DNA of 61,966 nt from JADKIH01 sp049363815 (GCA_049363815.1 JBMQEM010000124.1:1-61966); one strand, 5' to 3'. Counted from the stretch's first letter, positions 51,698-61,416 are shown. Notes: generated by a model from the letters alone, not told the origin. A program made the numbers and translations.

Positions 51698-51804
51698 ATT
51701 TTAGTAAACGCAGGACATCGTTTCACCCCATGGAATGGGACGTTTGTAAAAAAGAAGATTGCCGTATTACTTAAATTTTAAACTTTGGTAAATAACCAAG
51801 AACT

Positions 51805-52746
51805 ATGAAAAGAACTATACTCGTAACCGGTGGCGCTGGATTTATCGGAAGCTCGCTTGCTGAACGCCTTGCCCGTGATCCCGACAACTATGTTGTTATC
51901 GTTGATAATCTTTTAACCGGATCTCTTTCGAAGGTTCCTAAGTCTGTTCATCAGAATGTTAAGTTCATAAAGGCTGACGCCAATGACCTGATGGATCTGT
52001 CAAGTATTTTTCATGCTTATCGATTCGATTATGTGTTTCATTATGCAGCGGTTGTTGGTGTAAAAAGAACTCTTGCTAATCCCGTGATGGTGTTAAACGA
52101 CATGACAGGAATCAACAACGTTCTTAATCTTTCAAAGAATACAGGTGTAAAAAGAGTATTCTACACTTCATCATCAGAAGTCTATGGCGAGCCGGTAGAA
52201 TTCCCGCAGAATGAATATACAACGCCATTAAATTCCCGTTTGCCCTATGCTATTGTGAAGAATGTTGGTGAAGCTTACCTCCGCTCTTTCAAAAGAGAAT
52301 ACGATCTTGATTTTACAATCTTCCGTTTATTCAATACATATGGTCCAAAGCAAAGCTCTGATTTCGTAATTTCGAAATTCTTAATGGCAGCATTGAAAGA
52401 TAAAGACATTACAATTTATGGTGATGGTTCACAAACAAGAACTTTTTGTTTCATCGAAGATCACCTGGATGCAACAATGAATGCTTTCTACAATAATTTA
52501 TTGGTGAATGATGTTGCAAACATTGGTTCTGACAGGGAAATGTCAATGCTTGAACTGGCAAAGTTCATTATCAAACAAACCAATTCCCGCTCCGCTATCG
52601 TTCACCTTCCTGCTCTCGCAGAAGGCGATATGACACGTCGTCGTCCGGATGTTACCAAGATGAAAGAGTTACTCAAGCATGATTTTACTTCGCTTGAAGA
52701 AGGCTTGAACCTTATCTTGAAAAATAGTCAGTATGTGTTACAGTAG
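51805..52746 (+). CDS. NAD-dependent epimerase/dehydratase (extended SDR)
   Basis: 313-residue extended short-chain dehydrogenase with TGGAGFIGSSLAERLA at the N-terminus (NAD-binding), YHYAAVVGVKRTLANP, the serine motif TSSSEVYGEP and the catalytic YAIVK (YxxxK). RPDVTKMKELLKHDFTSLEEGL at the end is typical of sugar-nucleotide epimerases or decarboxylases. With rfbA directly upstream, a nucleotide-sugar role in surface-polysaccharide synthesis is likely. It resembles UDP-glucuronate decarboxylase and dTDP-glucose dehydratase relatives, but I cannot name the substrate. Confidence 0.88.
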   Translation: MKRTILVTGGAGFIGSSLAERLARDPDNYVVIVDNLLTGSLSKVPKSVHQNVKFIKADANDLMDLSSIFHAYRFDYVFHYAAVVGVKRTLANPVMVLNDMTGINNVLNLSKNTGVKRVFYTSSSEVYGEPVEFPQNEYTTPLNSRLPYAIVKNVGEAYLRSFKREYDLDFTIFRLFNTYGPKQSSDFVISKFLMAALKDKDITIYGDGSQTRTFCFIEDHLDATMNAFYNNLLVNDVANIGSDREMSMLELAKFIIKQTNSRSAIVHLPALAEGDMTRRRPDVTKMKELLKHDFTSLEEGLNLILKNSQYVLQ

Positions 52747-52761
52747 ATCCCGAAAATCATT

Positions 52762-52845
52762 TTAACACAGAGAGCACAAAATAAAAAAAGGGAGATCATA
52801 AAAACAGTATGATCTCCCTTTTTGCTTTATGCTCTCTGCGTTAAA
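52762..52845. repeat. TTAACACAGAG-family inverted repeat after the epimerase gene
   Basis: 52762-52800 (TTAACACAGAGAGCACAAAA, AAAAAGGGAGATCATA) is inverted from about 52808 (TATGATCTCCCTTTTTG, TATGCTCTCTGCGTTAA), leaving a 7-nt loop. It starts 16 bp after the epimerase stop and could serve as a terminator. It has the same outer end (TTAACACAGAG) as the 44354-44433 hairpin. Confidence 0.75.
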
Positions 52846-52913
52846 AAAATGAAAGAAAAACATTAAACAATACACTTGAAATTTTGTTCCTTTACAGTTA
52901 ATCAGCGTTACAC

Positions 52914-53888
52914 ATGCACACCCTATCATACTTTCAGGAATTAATTGAAAAGGGACTATCAAAGCTTGAGCTTGATAAAAAACCTGCCGAGTTATACGAC
53001 CCGATTCAATACATGCTCAATCTGGGTGGTAAAAGAATGAGGCCGGCTTTGCTGTTGATGAGCAATGAAATGTTCGGCGGAAATCCGGAAGAGGTTATTT
53101 CTCCGGCACTGGGAATTGAAGTGTTTCACAATTTTACATTGTTGCACGATGATATCATGGACAATGCCCCTCTGCGCCGGACTAAAGCAACAGTTCATGA
53201 AAAATGGAATGCAAATGTTGCAATCCTTTCCGGTGACACAATGTTTGTTCAGTCATGTCAACTTATGATGAAGGTCAAAGATCATCACCTCCGCAAAGTC
53301 ATGGACCTTTTTATGAGGACTGCAATTGAGGTCTGTGAAGGTCAGCAATACGACATGAATTTCGAAAAAGAAGATAAAGTTAGTCTGGAAGAATATCTGG
53401 AAATGATCGCTCTTAAAACTGCCGTACTTCTTGGAGGATCTCTTGCCATAGGTGCGATCTGCGCAAATGCAAAAGAAAACGACATTGAAAACATCTATGA
53501 TTTCGGAAAAAAACTGGGGATCGCTTTTCAATTACAGGACGATATTCTGGATGCTTACGGCGATACTGAAAAATTCGGCAAACAAGTAGGCGGAGATATC
53601 ATTTCGAACAAAAAAACTTTCCTGCTAATTTCAGCTTGTGAACAGGCAAAAGGCAAACAACTTGAGCGATTAACACTTTTATTGAATCAAAAAAACTTCG
53701 TCGCAGAAGAAAAAGTAAAAACGGTTATTTCAATTTACGATGAATTAAACATCAAAGAACAGGCTGAACAAAAAATGGATGAATACTTTCATCAGGCGAT
53801 GAAGCATTTGAAAACCATTCAGGTTTCAGATGACAGGAAAGATCTGCTCGCATCATTCGCAGAGAAGCTGATGGTCAGGACATCTTAA
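52914..53888 (+). CDS. Polyprenyl synthetase family protein (isoprenyl diphosphate synthase)
   Basis: 324-residue all-helical prenyl diphosphate synthase that extends allylic diphosphates for the menaquinone side chain or undecaprenyl-type carriers. Both aspartate-rich motifs are present: the first DDIMD in LLHDDIMDNAPLRR (about residue 81), the second DDILD in FQLQDDILDAYGD (about residue 210). GGKRMRPALLLMSNEMFGG is the conserved helix A-B region. The residues before the first motif that decide product length cannot be interpreted with certainty. It is a single gene on the plus strand. Confidence 0.92.
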   Translation: MHTLSYFQELIEKGLSKLELDKKPAELYDPIQYMLNLGGKRMRPALLLMSNEMFGGNPEEVISPALGIEVFHNFTLLHDDIMDNAPLRRTKATVHEKWNANVAILSGDTMFVQSCQLMMKVKDHHLRKVMDLFMRTAIEVCEGQQYDMNFEKEDKVSLEEYLEMIALKTAVLLGGSLAIGAICANAKENDIENIYDFGKKLGIAFQLQDDILDAYGDTEKFGKQVGGDIISNKKTFLLISACEQAKGKQLERLTLLLNQKNFVAEEKVKTVISIYDELNIKEQAEQKMDEYFHQAMKHLKTIQVSDDRKDLLASFAEKLMVRTS

Positions 53889-53959
53889 AAAAATCAAACA
53901 CTCTGTCCACCAGAATTCGTTACAAGAACACGTATGATCTTGTGGCCTGCTACTTGTCG

Positions 53960-54115
53960 CCTAGCTACCAACTTAATCAGATTTTACTCGCAGAAATCTA
54001 GTGAGTTAACGTCAGCTTTTTACAGCCAGGTTTATAATCGTCAGCTTTCCTTACCGTCGGCTTTAGCTGAAGGTAAGGTCCAAAGTGCTAGAAGAACACT
54101 TTGAACCTTAATTCA
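53960..54115. repeat. Adjacent hairpins in the gap before the large T9SS gene
   Basis: Gap 53889-54178 has no gene. CCTTACC-(16 nt)-GGTAAGG (near 54050-54080) and CAAAGTG-(9 nt)-CACTTTG (near 54092-54114) are two perfect stems next to each other, and an outer AAGGT/ACCTT pair would close the second. CGTCAGC-like words recur at about 54010, 54040 and 54058. It could be terminator hairpins for the convergent genes. Confidence 0.55.
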
Positions 54116-54178
54116 CTTTAATCTATTCTAACCAATTCTATTTTCAAATCAAAAATTTCATTCTCTGATCTCAGAAAA

Positions 54179-57100
54179 TCAATTGTCCTCTTCCCTTATG
54201 ATCTGAACTGCACCATGGAATGTTTTCGCAGGACTTGGAATATCAAGAACATAATAATAGACATCTGATTTTAATCCAAATCCATCCCAGTCATTTCTGT
54301 AGTATTCACTCTTGAATACCAGCAATCCCCATCGATCATAAATAAACAGTTTTGTATTTGCAGGAATATTCTTGATCACAAAATAATCGTTCTGCCCCGG
54401 ACTTGACGGATATGGAGTAAATACATTCGGTACGGTGAAAGGTGAAAATTCAACTACTAAATAGTCAGTTGTAGCACCACAACCTCCAGAAGTTGTAATT
54501 GTAAGTACCAGCGAATCCATTGCAAAATCTTCTGCTGACGGAGTGTAGGTTGCATTCATACTTGTATCACTCGGCGAGAAAGTTCCCGTACCGGTTGTTG
54601 TCCATGTCACACCGCTTACATTTGTTACTACCGGTGATAATGGAATTGAAACTCCGTTATCACTCAATATTAAAGTATCGTTTCCTGCTTCAACAGATGA
54701 TGGATGAGCAATTGTAAGCATCAGTGTATCCTGCAAGTTCAGACACGCACCTGTAGTGGTCAGGAAGATCATCACTGAACCGGAAGTTGTATCATTTGTT
54801 CCAGGCGAATAACCTACATCCTGTAAATTATCAGCAGGCGCAAATGTTCCATCACCTGCAGTGGTCCAGATCACACCACCTGCATTTTGCTGGGTACCAT
54901 TTAATATGATCGTATCACCAATACATAGTAACTGGTCATTTCCTGCCGATGGAATACCCGGAGGAATTACAGTAACTGTTATCGAGTCGGATGAAGTACA
55001 ACCATAGATATTACTTGCATCGATGTAATAAGTCGTAGTTACCAGCGGATTCACATAGATCGTACTATCAGTTTCACCATTTGGTCCCCACACATATGTT
55101 GATCCGCCCGTTGCATTCAAAGTGTCTTGCTGACCAAAACAGATCGTTCCCTGCGCAGCTGTTGCAACTAAGGTTGGTGCAGGTGAAACGTACAATGCCA
55201 TTTCAGCAGTGTCATTTGCGCATGGGAAATTTGTCAGCACCATATAAAGATGAATGTAACCGGTGTCGGTTGGTGCCGGAGTATAGGTAGGCGCAAGTAG
55301 TAAAGTATCATCAAATGTTCCTCCGCCATCACTGAACCAATACTGAGTTCCTGCATTGATCGTTCCGAAAACCTGGAACGATGAATTATTACATATTGCT
55401 GAAGAATCCGGAAGGATAGAAGCAATCGGATGCGCATTGATGGTAATGTTGTATACGGAAGTATCACTGTTACAACCAAAAGAATTCGTCTCGAAAACTG
55501 TAATATTTCCTGTACCTGCTGTACCCCAAACAACAGACAATGTATCCTGAGTCAGATTCAATGTTGAAGAGCTTGCACTGTCAGCACTCCATGTATATGT
55601 TGATCCGACAGTAGTCGCTGAATTCAGGATAAAGATCTCAGTGGAATTGTCACAGATCAATGTGTTGCCCAAAATTCCCGGAGCAACCGGTTTCGGATTA
55701 ACTGTTACATCAAGTGTATCAACCGGTCCGGTACAATTTGCTGAACTTACTTCATACACAGTTACAGTTCCCGGTCCGGGAGAACCCCAAATGAAGCTAT
55801 TAAAAGTCCCAACCGGACCCAATGCAAACGAACCATTGGTTACATCCCAATAATAAGTTGAACCTGCCGTCGGTGTAATAAAGTAAGTCATAGTAGTTCC
55901 TTCACAAACTGAAACAGGTCCGCTGATCGTTGGTGCAACCGGAAGTGGATTGACAATTACTGAAACACTTTGAACAATTCCTGAACAACCAAATGCATTT
56001 GTATCAACTATATCAATAGTTCCAAGTCCGGCCGCTGTCCATTGAATCCGGATACTATCTGTTCCTTGTCCGGAAAGGATGGTCCCGCCTCCAACTGTCC
56101 AGGTATAATTTCCTCCGGTTGGAGATACGGTATAATAAGTTGCAGTATCATCAATACAAATTTGCGCAGGAGCAACGATTGGATTTGTAACCGGCAATGG
56201 ATCAACTGTCACCTGTACAGTTTGTGAAGCAGTACATGATCCTACTGTTCCTGTTACAGTATATACATATGGAGAACCTGTTGCTGTCAAGCCGGAAATC
56301 GAAGTCGTATCGGTAATAGCTCCGTTAGTCCATAAATAAGTATTCGCACCACTGGCATACAAATTCGCTATCCCTCCTTCGCAGAAAGTTGTATCCGGTG
56401 TTACAACCAACGTTACTGAATCGATAACAGAAACCGTCGTTGATAAATTATAAACACAGGCTGTAGCACTGTCTGTTACAATTACATCGAATGTATAATT
56501 CCCGGCACCACATGGTGCAAAGTCAAACAATTGCGAATTTCCGGTTGCAGAATTCGGATTCGTACATCCCGGAACGGTTGTCCAGTTAAAAGTTGATCCT
56601 GACGATGCTCCAAAAATTGCAATCGTTGATTCAAGTAGTGGATCTGCCAGACATAAAAACGAAGGTGATGCTGTTATAATGGGTGGTGGCTGGATCTGTA
56701 CTGTATCACTCGCCATTGAATCACAACCAAAACTATCAGTCACCAATAAATAAAATATTGTAGGGGTATTGACATCTGCAGATGCGACCAGACTTGTTGG
56801 GTTTGTAATTGTCAGACCGGGATCATCGCTTGTCCATAAATAAGTCGTTCCCGGATTTGCATCACTACCGGTACCATCAAGGGTAATTGTTGTAGTTGCT
56901 CCAAGACAGATCAGGTCAGGTGTAACACTGACAACTGCTGTTGGTTTTGGAAGTATTCCCACAACAATTGCAGAATCGATAGAACATCCAGTTCCTGAAT
57001 CACGCACATTCAGATTGAAAGTATCGGCACTGCAGACAATTGCAGTAGTTGAAATCAGTGTCGAATCTGTAATTAAACTTGAACCTGTATTTGTCCACGT

Positions 57101-59197
57101 ATAAACCATCCCTGAGGTACTTCCGATTCCATCAAGAGTAACTGTCTGACAACCGCAAATTGGTGCAACCGGTGCAACACTCACAGCGGGTGGAGCATTT
57201 AAGGTAAGCGTATAAGTTATAGTTTGCGTACAGGTTCCGGTTGAACCATCAATCGTGAAAATTGTTGTCGTTGCAGGAGACACTACTTGAGTTGCTAATG
57301 TCGGGTCAGCAAATCCATAAGCTGGAGTGGCTGACCACACATAATCAGTTGCACCGTTTGCAGTAAGTGTTGCTGATTGGCCATCACAAATTTGTGTAGG
57401 CCCTGAAACAGACATTGACAAGCCGTTGACGACATCAAATGAAGTAGTCACTGTATCAATACAACCGGTTCCGGCATCTGTAATGATACATGTAAAATAA
57501 TAAGTCGCAACTATACCTGCTGGAAAGTCAGCAGTAATGTCTGACGAATCAGGTGCCGCTCCTGTGATCAATGCATAGTCCGGTGACAATCCCCATTCAT
57601 AAGTTGACCCTGGTGTAGCTCCCGTAACTGTAAACTGATTTTGCAATGGTAATTGCGTAACACACAGATCAGCATTTGCAGAATTGATCGTAGGTGGCGG
57701 ATAATGTGAAAGTACAATACATGAAGGATTGGAAACACACCCATTATCATCTGTAACGGTAACACAATACGTTTCATCAGTATCGAAAGCGATCGGACTA
57801 TCACTCGTACTGTCACTCAAACTTGCTGTCGGTGTCCATGAATACGTATATGGTGCAGCCCCATTACTGACCGAAGGAATTATCTGATACGTATCGAAAG
57901 GACAAAATTGCTGGTCAAAACCGGCAAAGACTATCGGGATTTCATTGACGACCACATCTACAAATGTATCAGCGACACATCCCAGTGAATCAGTAACTGA
58001 AACAAACATAGTATATGGACCGCCTGCTGTTAATCCGCTAACATTGGGGGAATAACAACTGGTACAATCAAACACTCCCGGACCAAACCAATCTACAGAA
58101 ACTATCGGAGTAGCTGAAACAACGTTCACAGACAATGCTGCATCTTCACCTTCGCAGACCACAACCATTGGACCCGGATCAGCAAATGGTTTTGGAAGAA
58201 GGTTGATCACCGTCGTTGTGGTTTCCGGTCCACAAACACCATCTACGATCAGCGTTACTGTATAGGACGAACTTGAACTGGTAAAAATGTGTGACACATT
58301 CTGACCGTTGGCTGTATTGTCTACACCGGATGCCGGATCTCCAAAATCCCAGATCCAGTCTGTAACATTTGGATCCAGATAAGGTGGATCCGGTAAGATT
58401 GAAGCACTTCCAGTAAAGAAAACCGGAGTACCGGGACAAGATACTGTCGGGTTATAAGCTATCGTCGGATAAAGTTCCTGTACAACGATATCCTGACTTA
58501 CGCTCTTACAGCCGCATTCAGTATTACAAACCCTTAAGGTTATCGTATGATTTCCAATCGTATTAAAATTTATTAATGTATCAGCTCCCGTTGCCGGAAG
58601 GTAAGGGCCTACATCTAATCTCCATTCATAGGTAATATTTGTTCCGCCATGTAGAGTTGTCGTATTTGTCAGGTTAACATCCAATGGAGCACAACCATTA
58701 TTCGGATTGGTGTTGAAATTGGCATCCGGACGGGCAATGATGGCATCATCAGGCGTTGAAGCCACGATGTTAAATCCTTCCTGATTTCCGGATTCACCAT
58801 CTACCATTATATAATACTGAGTACTGGCAACTGTTGGAAAAGTAACACTCATAGTTCCACCGGTTCCGCTACTTCCTGTCGTACAAAAACCTAAAGGTGT
58901 TAATACTCCGCACACACCGGTATAAACTTCCATCGCTAATCCGGGATTATTGTCAATTCCCGTGACGGTTACCGTTGCGTTTCCGGTATTGTGGCTGACG
59001 ACTGTAAACCAGACACTGTTGTCTACTACACCATCTCCACAACCTAATACAGGATCGGTTCCGGAAGCTGTAGCACCAACAGTGGTGCGGCTTGTAGTAC
59101 TATTTGCGCATAATGCGATGGCTGATGAACAATTGTCCTGTGCTTGTGCAAAAGAACAGATGAACACCAATAAAAATGTGTTGATGAGTAATTTCAT
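54179..59197 (-). CDS. Large T9SS type B sorting domain protein with PKD/Ig-like repeats
   Basis: 1672-residue surface protein. Signal peptide 1-19 (MKLLINTFLLVFICSFAQA), a Cys-rich N-terminal domain (DNCSSAIALCAN ... WFTVVS ... PGLAMEVYTGVCG ... YYIMVDGESG) as in other Bacteroidota adhesins, a PKD domain (about 205-250, YEWRLDVGPYLP...NFNTIGNHTITLRVCN), another (WIWDFGDPAS...VSHIFTSSSSSYTVTLIVDG), then more than ten short PKD/Ig-like modules with YxW and IC cores. The C-terminus is a type B sorting domain (VPNVFTPYPSSPGQNDYF ... FIYDRWGLLVFKSEYYRNDWDG ... YYYVLDIPSPAKTFHG). It lacks the usual NGDG of the VFTPNGDG motif. A filamentous adhesin is inferred. Confidence 0.9.
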   Translation of the reverse strand: MKLLINTFLLVFICSFAQAQDNCSSAIALCANSTTSRTTVGATASGTDPVLGCGDGVVDNSVWFTVVSHNTGNATVTVTGIDNNPGLAMEVYTGVCGVLTPLGFCTTGSSGTGGTMSVTFPTVASTQYYIMVDGESGNQEGFNIVASTPDDAIIARPDANFNTNPNNGCAPLDVNLTNTTTLHGGTNITYEWRLDVGPYLPATGADTLINFNTIGNHTITLRVCNTECGCKSVSQDIVVQELYPTIAYNPTVSCPGTPVFFTGSASILPDPPYLDPNVTDWIWDFGDPASGVDNTANGQNVSHIFTSSSSSYTVTLIVDGVCGPETTTTVINLLPKPFADPGPMVVVCEGEDAALSVNVVSATPIVSVDWFGPGVFDCTSCYSPNVSGLTAGGPYTMFVSVTDSLGCVADTFVDVVVNEIPIVFAGFDQQFCPFDTYQIIPSVSNGAAPYTYSWTPTASLSDSTSDSPIAFDTDETYCVTVTDDNGCVSNPSCIVLSHYPPPTINSANADLCVTQLPLQNQFTVTGATPGSTYEWGLSPDYALITGAAPDSSDITADFPAGIVATYYFTCIITDAGTGCIDTVTTSFDVVNGLSMSVSGPTQICDGQSATLTANGATDYVWSATPAYGFADPTLATQVVSPATTTIFTIDGSTGTCTQTITYTLTLNAPPAVSVAPVAPICGCQTVTLDGIGSTSGMVYTWTNTGSSLITDSTLISTTAIVCSADTFNLNVRDSGTGCSIDSAIVVGILPKPTAVVSVTPDLICLGATTTITLDGTGSDANPGTTYLWTSDDPGLTITNPTSLVASADVNTPTIFYLLVTDSFGCDSMASDTVQIQPPPIITASPSFLCLADPLLESTIAIFGASSGSTFNWTTVPGCTNPNSATGNSQLFDFAPCGAGNYTFDVIVTDSATACVYNLSTTVSVIDSVTLVVTPDTTFCEGGIANLYASGANTYLWTNGAITDTTSISGLTATGSPYVYTVTGTVGSCTASQTVQVTVDPLPVTNPIVAPAQICIDDTATYYTVSPTGGNYTWTVGGGTILSGQGTDSIRIQWTAAGLGTIDIVDTNAFGCSGIVQSVSVIVNPLPVAPTISGPVSVCEGTTMTYFITPTAGSTYYWDVTNGSFALGPVGTFNSFIWGSPGPGTVTVYEVSSANCTGPVDTLDVTVNPKPVAPGILGNTLICDNSTEIFILNSATTVGSTYTWSADSASSSTLNLTQDTLSVVWGTAGTGNITVFETNSFGCNSDTSVYNITINAHPIASILPDSSAICNNSSFQVFGTINAGTQYWFSDGGGTFDDTLLLAPTYTPAPTDTGYIHLYMVLTNFPCANDTAEMALYVSPAPTLVATAAQGTICFGQQDTLNATGGSTYVWGPNGETDSTIYVNPLVTTTYYIDASNIYGCTSSDSITVTVIPPGIPSAGNDQLLCIGDTIILNGTQQNAGGVIWTTAGDGTFAPADNLQDVGYSPGTNDTTSGSVMIFLTTTGACLNLQDTLMLTIAHPSSVEAGNDTLILSDNGVSIPLSPVVTNVSGVTWTTTGTGTFSPSDTSMNATYTPSAEDFAMDSLVLTITTSGGCGATTDYLVVEFSPFTVPNVFTPYPSSPGQNDYFVIKNIPANTKLFIYDRWGLLVFKSEYYRNDWDGFGLKSDVYYYVLDIPSPAKTFHGAVQIIREEDN

Positions 59198-59365
59198 TCA
59201 ATTATATAATAAGCAACCAAAATAGACTAATATTCGATGATTCTATTTTGAAAGAGCATTGAATTATTAACAGTCAATTGTATGAAATTACGAATGGAAG
59301 TCCGGAAATAAAGTCTGCAAATCATACCCTAAAATTCACGGTTTGTATGCATCTTTGTTATTCCG

Positions 59366-60388
59366 ATGAATAAAAATGCCACAGACATTCTGAACCTATT
59401 GTCAAAACTGACGTTGCGACGTTTTGCAAATTTCAGTAAGGTAATTTTGGGCTATTATTGGTCACGGATTTCCGGTAGAGCCCGTGTCTTTGGATTGCCT
59501 TTTTCAGTTTCCATTGAACCAACAACTTCCTGTAACCTGAGATGTCCTGAATGCCCAAGCGGTCTCCGCTCATTTTCCAGACCTACAGGGATGCTTGATA
59601 AACAATTTTACACTTCAGTCCTGGATCAGCTGCATCGGGATTCGTTGTATGTGATCTTTTACTTTCAGGGCGAACCATATCTGAATCCTGATTTTCTGCA
59701 AATGGTCAAATATGCACATTCAAAAAAAATGTATTCTGCAACTTCGACCAATGCACATTACCTGAATGATGACGTAGCAAAAAAAACGGTAGAGTCAGGA
59801 CTTGACCGGTTGATCATTTCTATTGATGGCACCACTCAGGAAGTGTATGAGCAATACCGGATCGGCGGGCAACTGATAAAGGTTTTAGAAGGTGCTAAAA
59901 ATATTATCAAATGGAAAAAAGAACTGAAGTCGAAAACTCCATATGTTGTATTTCAGTTTTTAGTCGTTGCTCCGAACGAGCATCAACTAGCAGATATAAA
60001 AAAACTGGCTGCAGATATCGGAGTCGATGATATTGCATTCAAAACTGCCCAGATAAATGATTATCAAAACGGGAATTCTTTGATTCCTTCAAATGCCGAA
60101 TTTTCGAGATATAAAAAATTGCCGGATGGAAGTTTTGCTCCAAAAAACAAACTCCTGAATCATTGCTGGAAGGTCTGGCAATCGGCGGTAATTACTTGGG
60201 ATGGGAAAGTAGTTCCGTGCTGTTTTGACAAAGATGCCCAACATCAGATCGGTAATCTATCTACTGAATCGTTCGAGTCGGTTTGGAAAGGAAATTCATT
60301 CCGGAATTTCCGGCAAAGTCTCCTGAAAAGCAGAAAAGAAATTGATATTTGCAAAAATTGTTCAGAAGGCGGAAAGATCTGGGCTTAG
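59366..60388 (+). CDS. Radical SAM/SPASM domain-containing protein
   Basis: 340-residue radical SAM enzyme with the cluster motif TTSCNLRCPECPSG (CxxxCxxC) at about residues 52-60, the downstream GEPYLNP and LDRLIISIDGTTQEVYEQYR stretches of the family, and a C-terminal SPASM-type domain with Cys in LNHCWKVW, VVPCCFDKD and ICKNCSEGG that would hold extra Fe-S clusters. Substrate and product are unknown; no precursor-peptide ORF was recognised next to it. It is followed 57 bp later by a WD40 gene. A CATCTTTG box, one mismatch from TAnnTTTG, ends 8 bp before the start. Confidence 0.88.
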   Translation: MNKNATDILNLLSKLTLRRFANFSKVILGYYWSRISGRARVFGLPFSVSIEPTTSCNLRCPECPSGLRSFSRPTGMLDKQFYTSVLDQLHRDSLYVIFYFQGEPYLNPDFLQMVKYAHSKKMYSATSTNAHYLNDDVAKKTVESGLDRLIISIDGTTQEVYEQYRIGGQLIKVLEGAKNIIKWKKELKSKTPYVVFQFLVVAPNEHQLADIKKLAADIGVDDIAFKTAQINDYQNGNSLIPSNAEFSRYKKLPDGSFAPKNKLLNHCWKVWQSAVITWDGKVVPCCFDKDAQHQIGNLSTESFESVWKGNSFRNFRQSLLKSRKEIDICKNCSEGGKIWA

Positions 60389-60444
60389 TGCAATTTTCCA
60401 TTTTAAATATTCAAAACCATTCTTTAAAACATCATATCTAATTT

Positions 60445-61347
60445 ATGATAATCAATAAATCAGAAGTCTTTGAAGGTCATGAAGGCGCTATTTACACCTT
60501 AGAAAAAAGTCCGGATGCAGATTTCTTTTTCTCTGGTGGCAGTGATGGCATTTTATCGAAATGGGAAAAACATAATTTCATTCAGCCGGAAGCTTTCAGT
60601 AAAATGAATTCTCCCATCTATGCAATCCGGTGGATCAGGGAAAGATCATTGCTTCTTTCCGGAACGGGATTGGGAGAATTTTATGCAATTGATGTTGCCT
60701 CGAAAAAACTGATCAATGCATCCCGCTTTCACGAGAGCGGAATCTTCGACATTCAATTCTCTTTATACAATCAAAAGATCTACACCGGCTCAAGCGGAGG
60801 CGAGATCGCAGTCTGGGATCTGAACACATTTGCATTGATCAAAAAATCTCAGATCACAGCCGGGAAAGTCCGTTCGATAGCAATTTCAAATGATGATTCG
60901 GAGATTGCAATTGCCTGTGGCGACGGCACGATCAGAATCTTAAATGCAACAGACCTATCAGAAAAAAAGTCAATTCCTGCGCATGATAAATCAGCAAACT
61001 GTGTGTGCTATCACCCCGATAAAAAATATCTGATCAGCGGCGGCAGAGATGCGCATCTGCGGATCTGGAATACCGACGACTATTCTCTGTACATGGAAAT
61101 TCCCGCACACAATTATGCTATCTACTCCATTGCATTTTCCCCCGACAACAAATTTTTTGCAACTGCCAGCAGAGACAAGACAGCAAAGATCTGGAACAGC
61201 AACGATTTTCTTTTTGAGCACCGCATCGACAAAGAACAATCCAATGCACATTCTCATAGTGTAAATAAAGTGTTGTGGCTGGAGAATGATGAGCTACTAA
61301 CTGCAGGGGATGATCGAAGGGTAATGTTGTTTACAATTGAAACCTAA
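60445..61347 (+). CDS. WD40 repeat protein (seven-bladed propeller)
   Basis: 300-residue cytosolic protein without a signal peptide, consisting entirely of seven WD40 blades: the starts are GHEGAIYTLE (about 10), NSPIYAIRW (52), HESGIFDIQF (94), AGKVRSIAIS (140), HDKSANCVCYHP (180), HNYAIYSIAFSP (222) and HSHSVNKVLWL (265), with WD-type ends such as GEIAVWDL and LRIWNTDDY. It is a protein-protein interaction platform with no enzymatic domain. Its position after the radical SAM gene hints at a shared unit, but there is no independent support. Confidence 0.9.
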   Translation: MIINKSEVFEGHEGAIYTLEKSPDADFFFSGGSDGILSKWEKHNFIQPEAFSKMNSPIYAIRWIRERSLLLSGTGLGEFYAIDVASKKLINASRFHESGIFDIQFSLYNQKIYTGSSGGEIAVWDLNTFALIKKSQITAGKVRSIAISNDDSEIAIACGDGTIRILNATDLSEKKSIPAHDKSANCVCYHPDKKYLISGGRDAHLRIWNTDDYSLYMEIPAHNYAIYSIAFSPDNKFFATASRDKTAKIWNSNDFLFEHRIDKEQSNAHSHSVNKVLWLENDELLTAGDDRRVMLFTIET

Positions 61348-61348
61348 T

Positions 61349-61416
61349 GTTACAGGTTACAGGTTTCAGGTTGGCAACCTGCAAACCTGTAACCTGTAAC
61401 CTGAAACCTGTAACTA
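61349..61416. repeat. GTTACAG/CTGTAAC heptamer inverted repeat
   Basis: GTTACAG, GTTACAG, GTTTCAG on the left and CTGTAAC, CTGTAAC, CTGAAAC, CTGTAAC on the right, all in 7-bp register, form a stem over a GTTGGCAACC-type loop. It lies just after the WD40 stop codon (61347) and before the VOC gene (61436). Confidence 0.85.
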
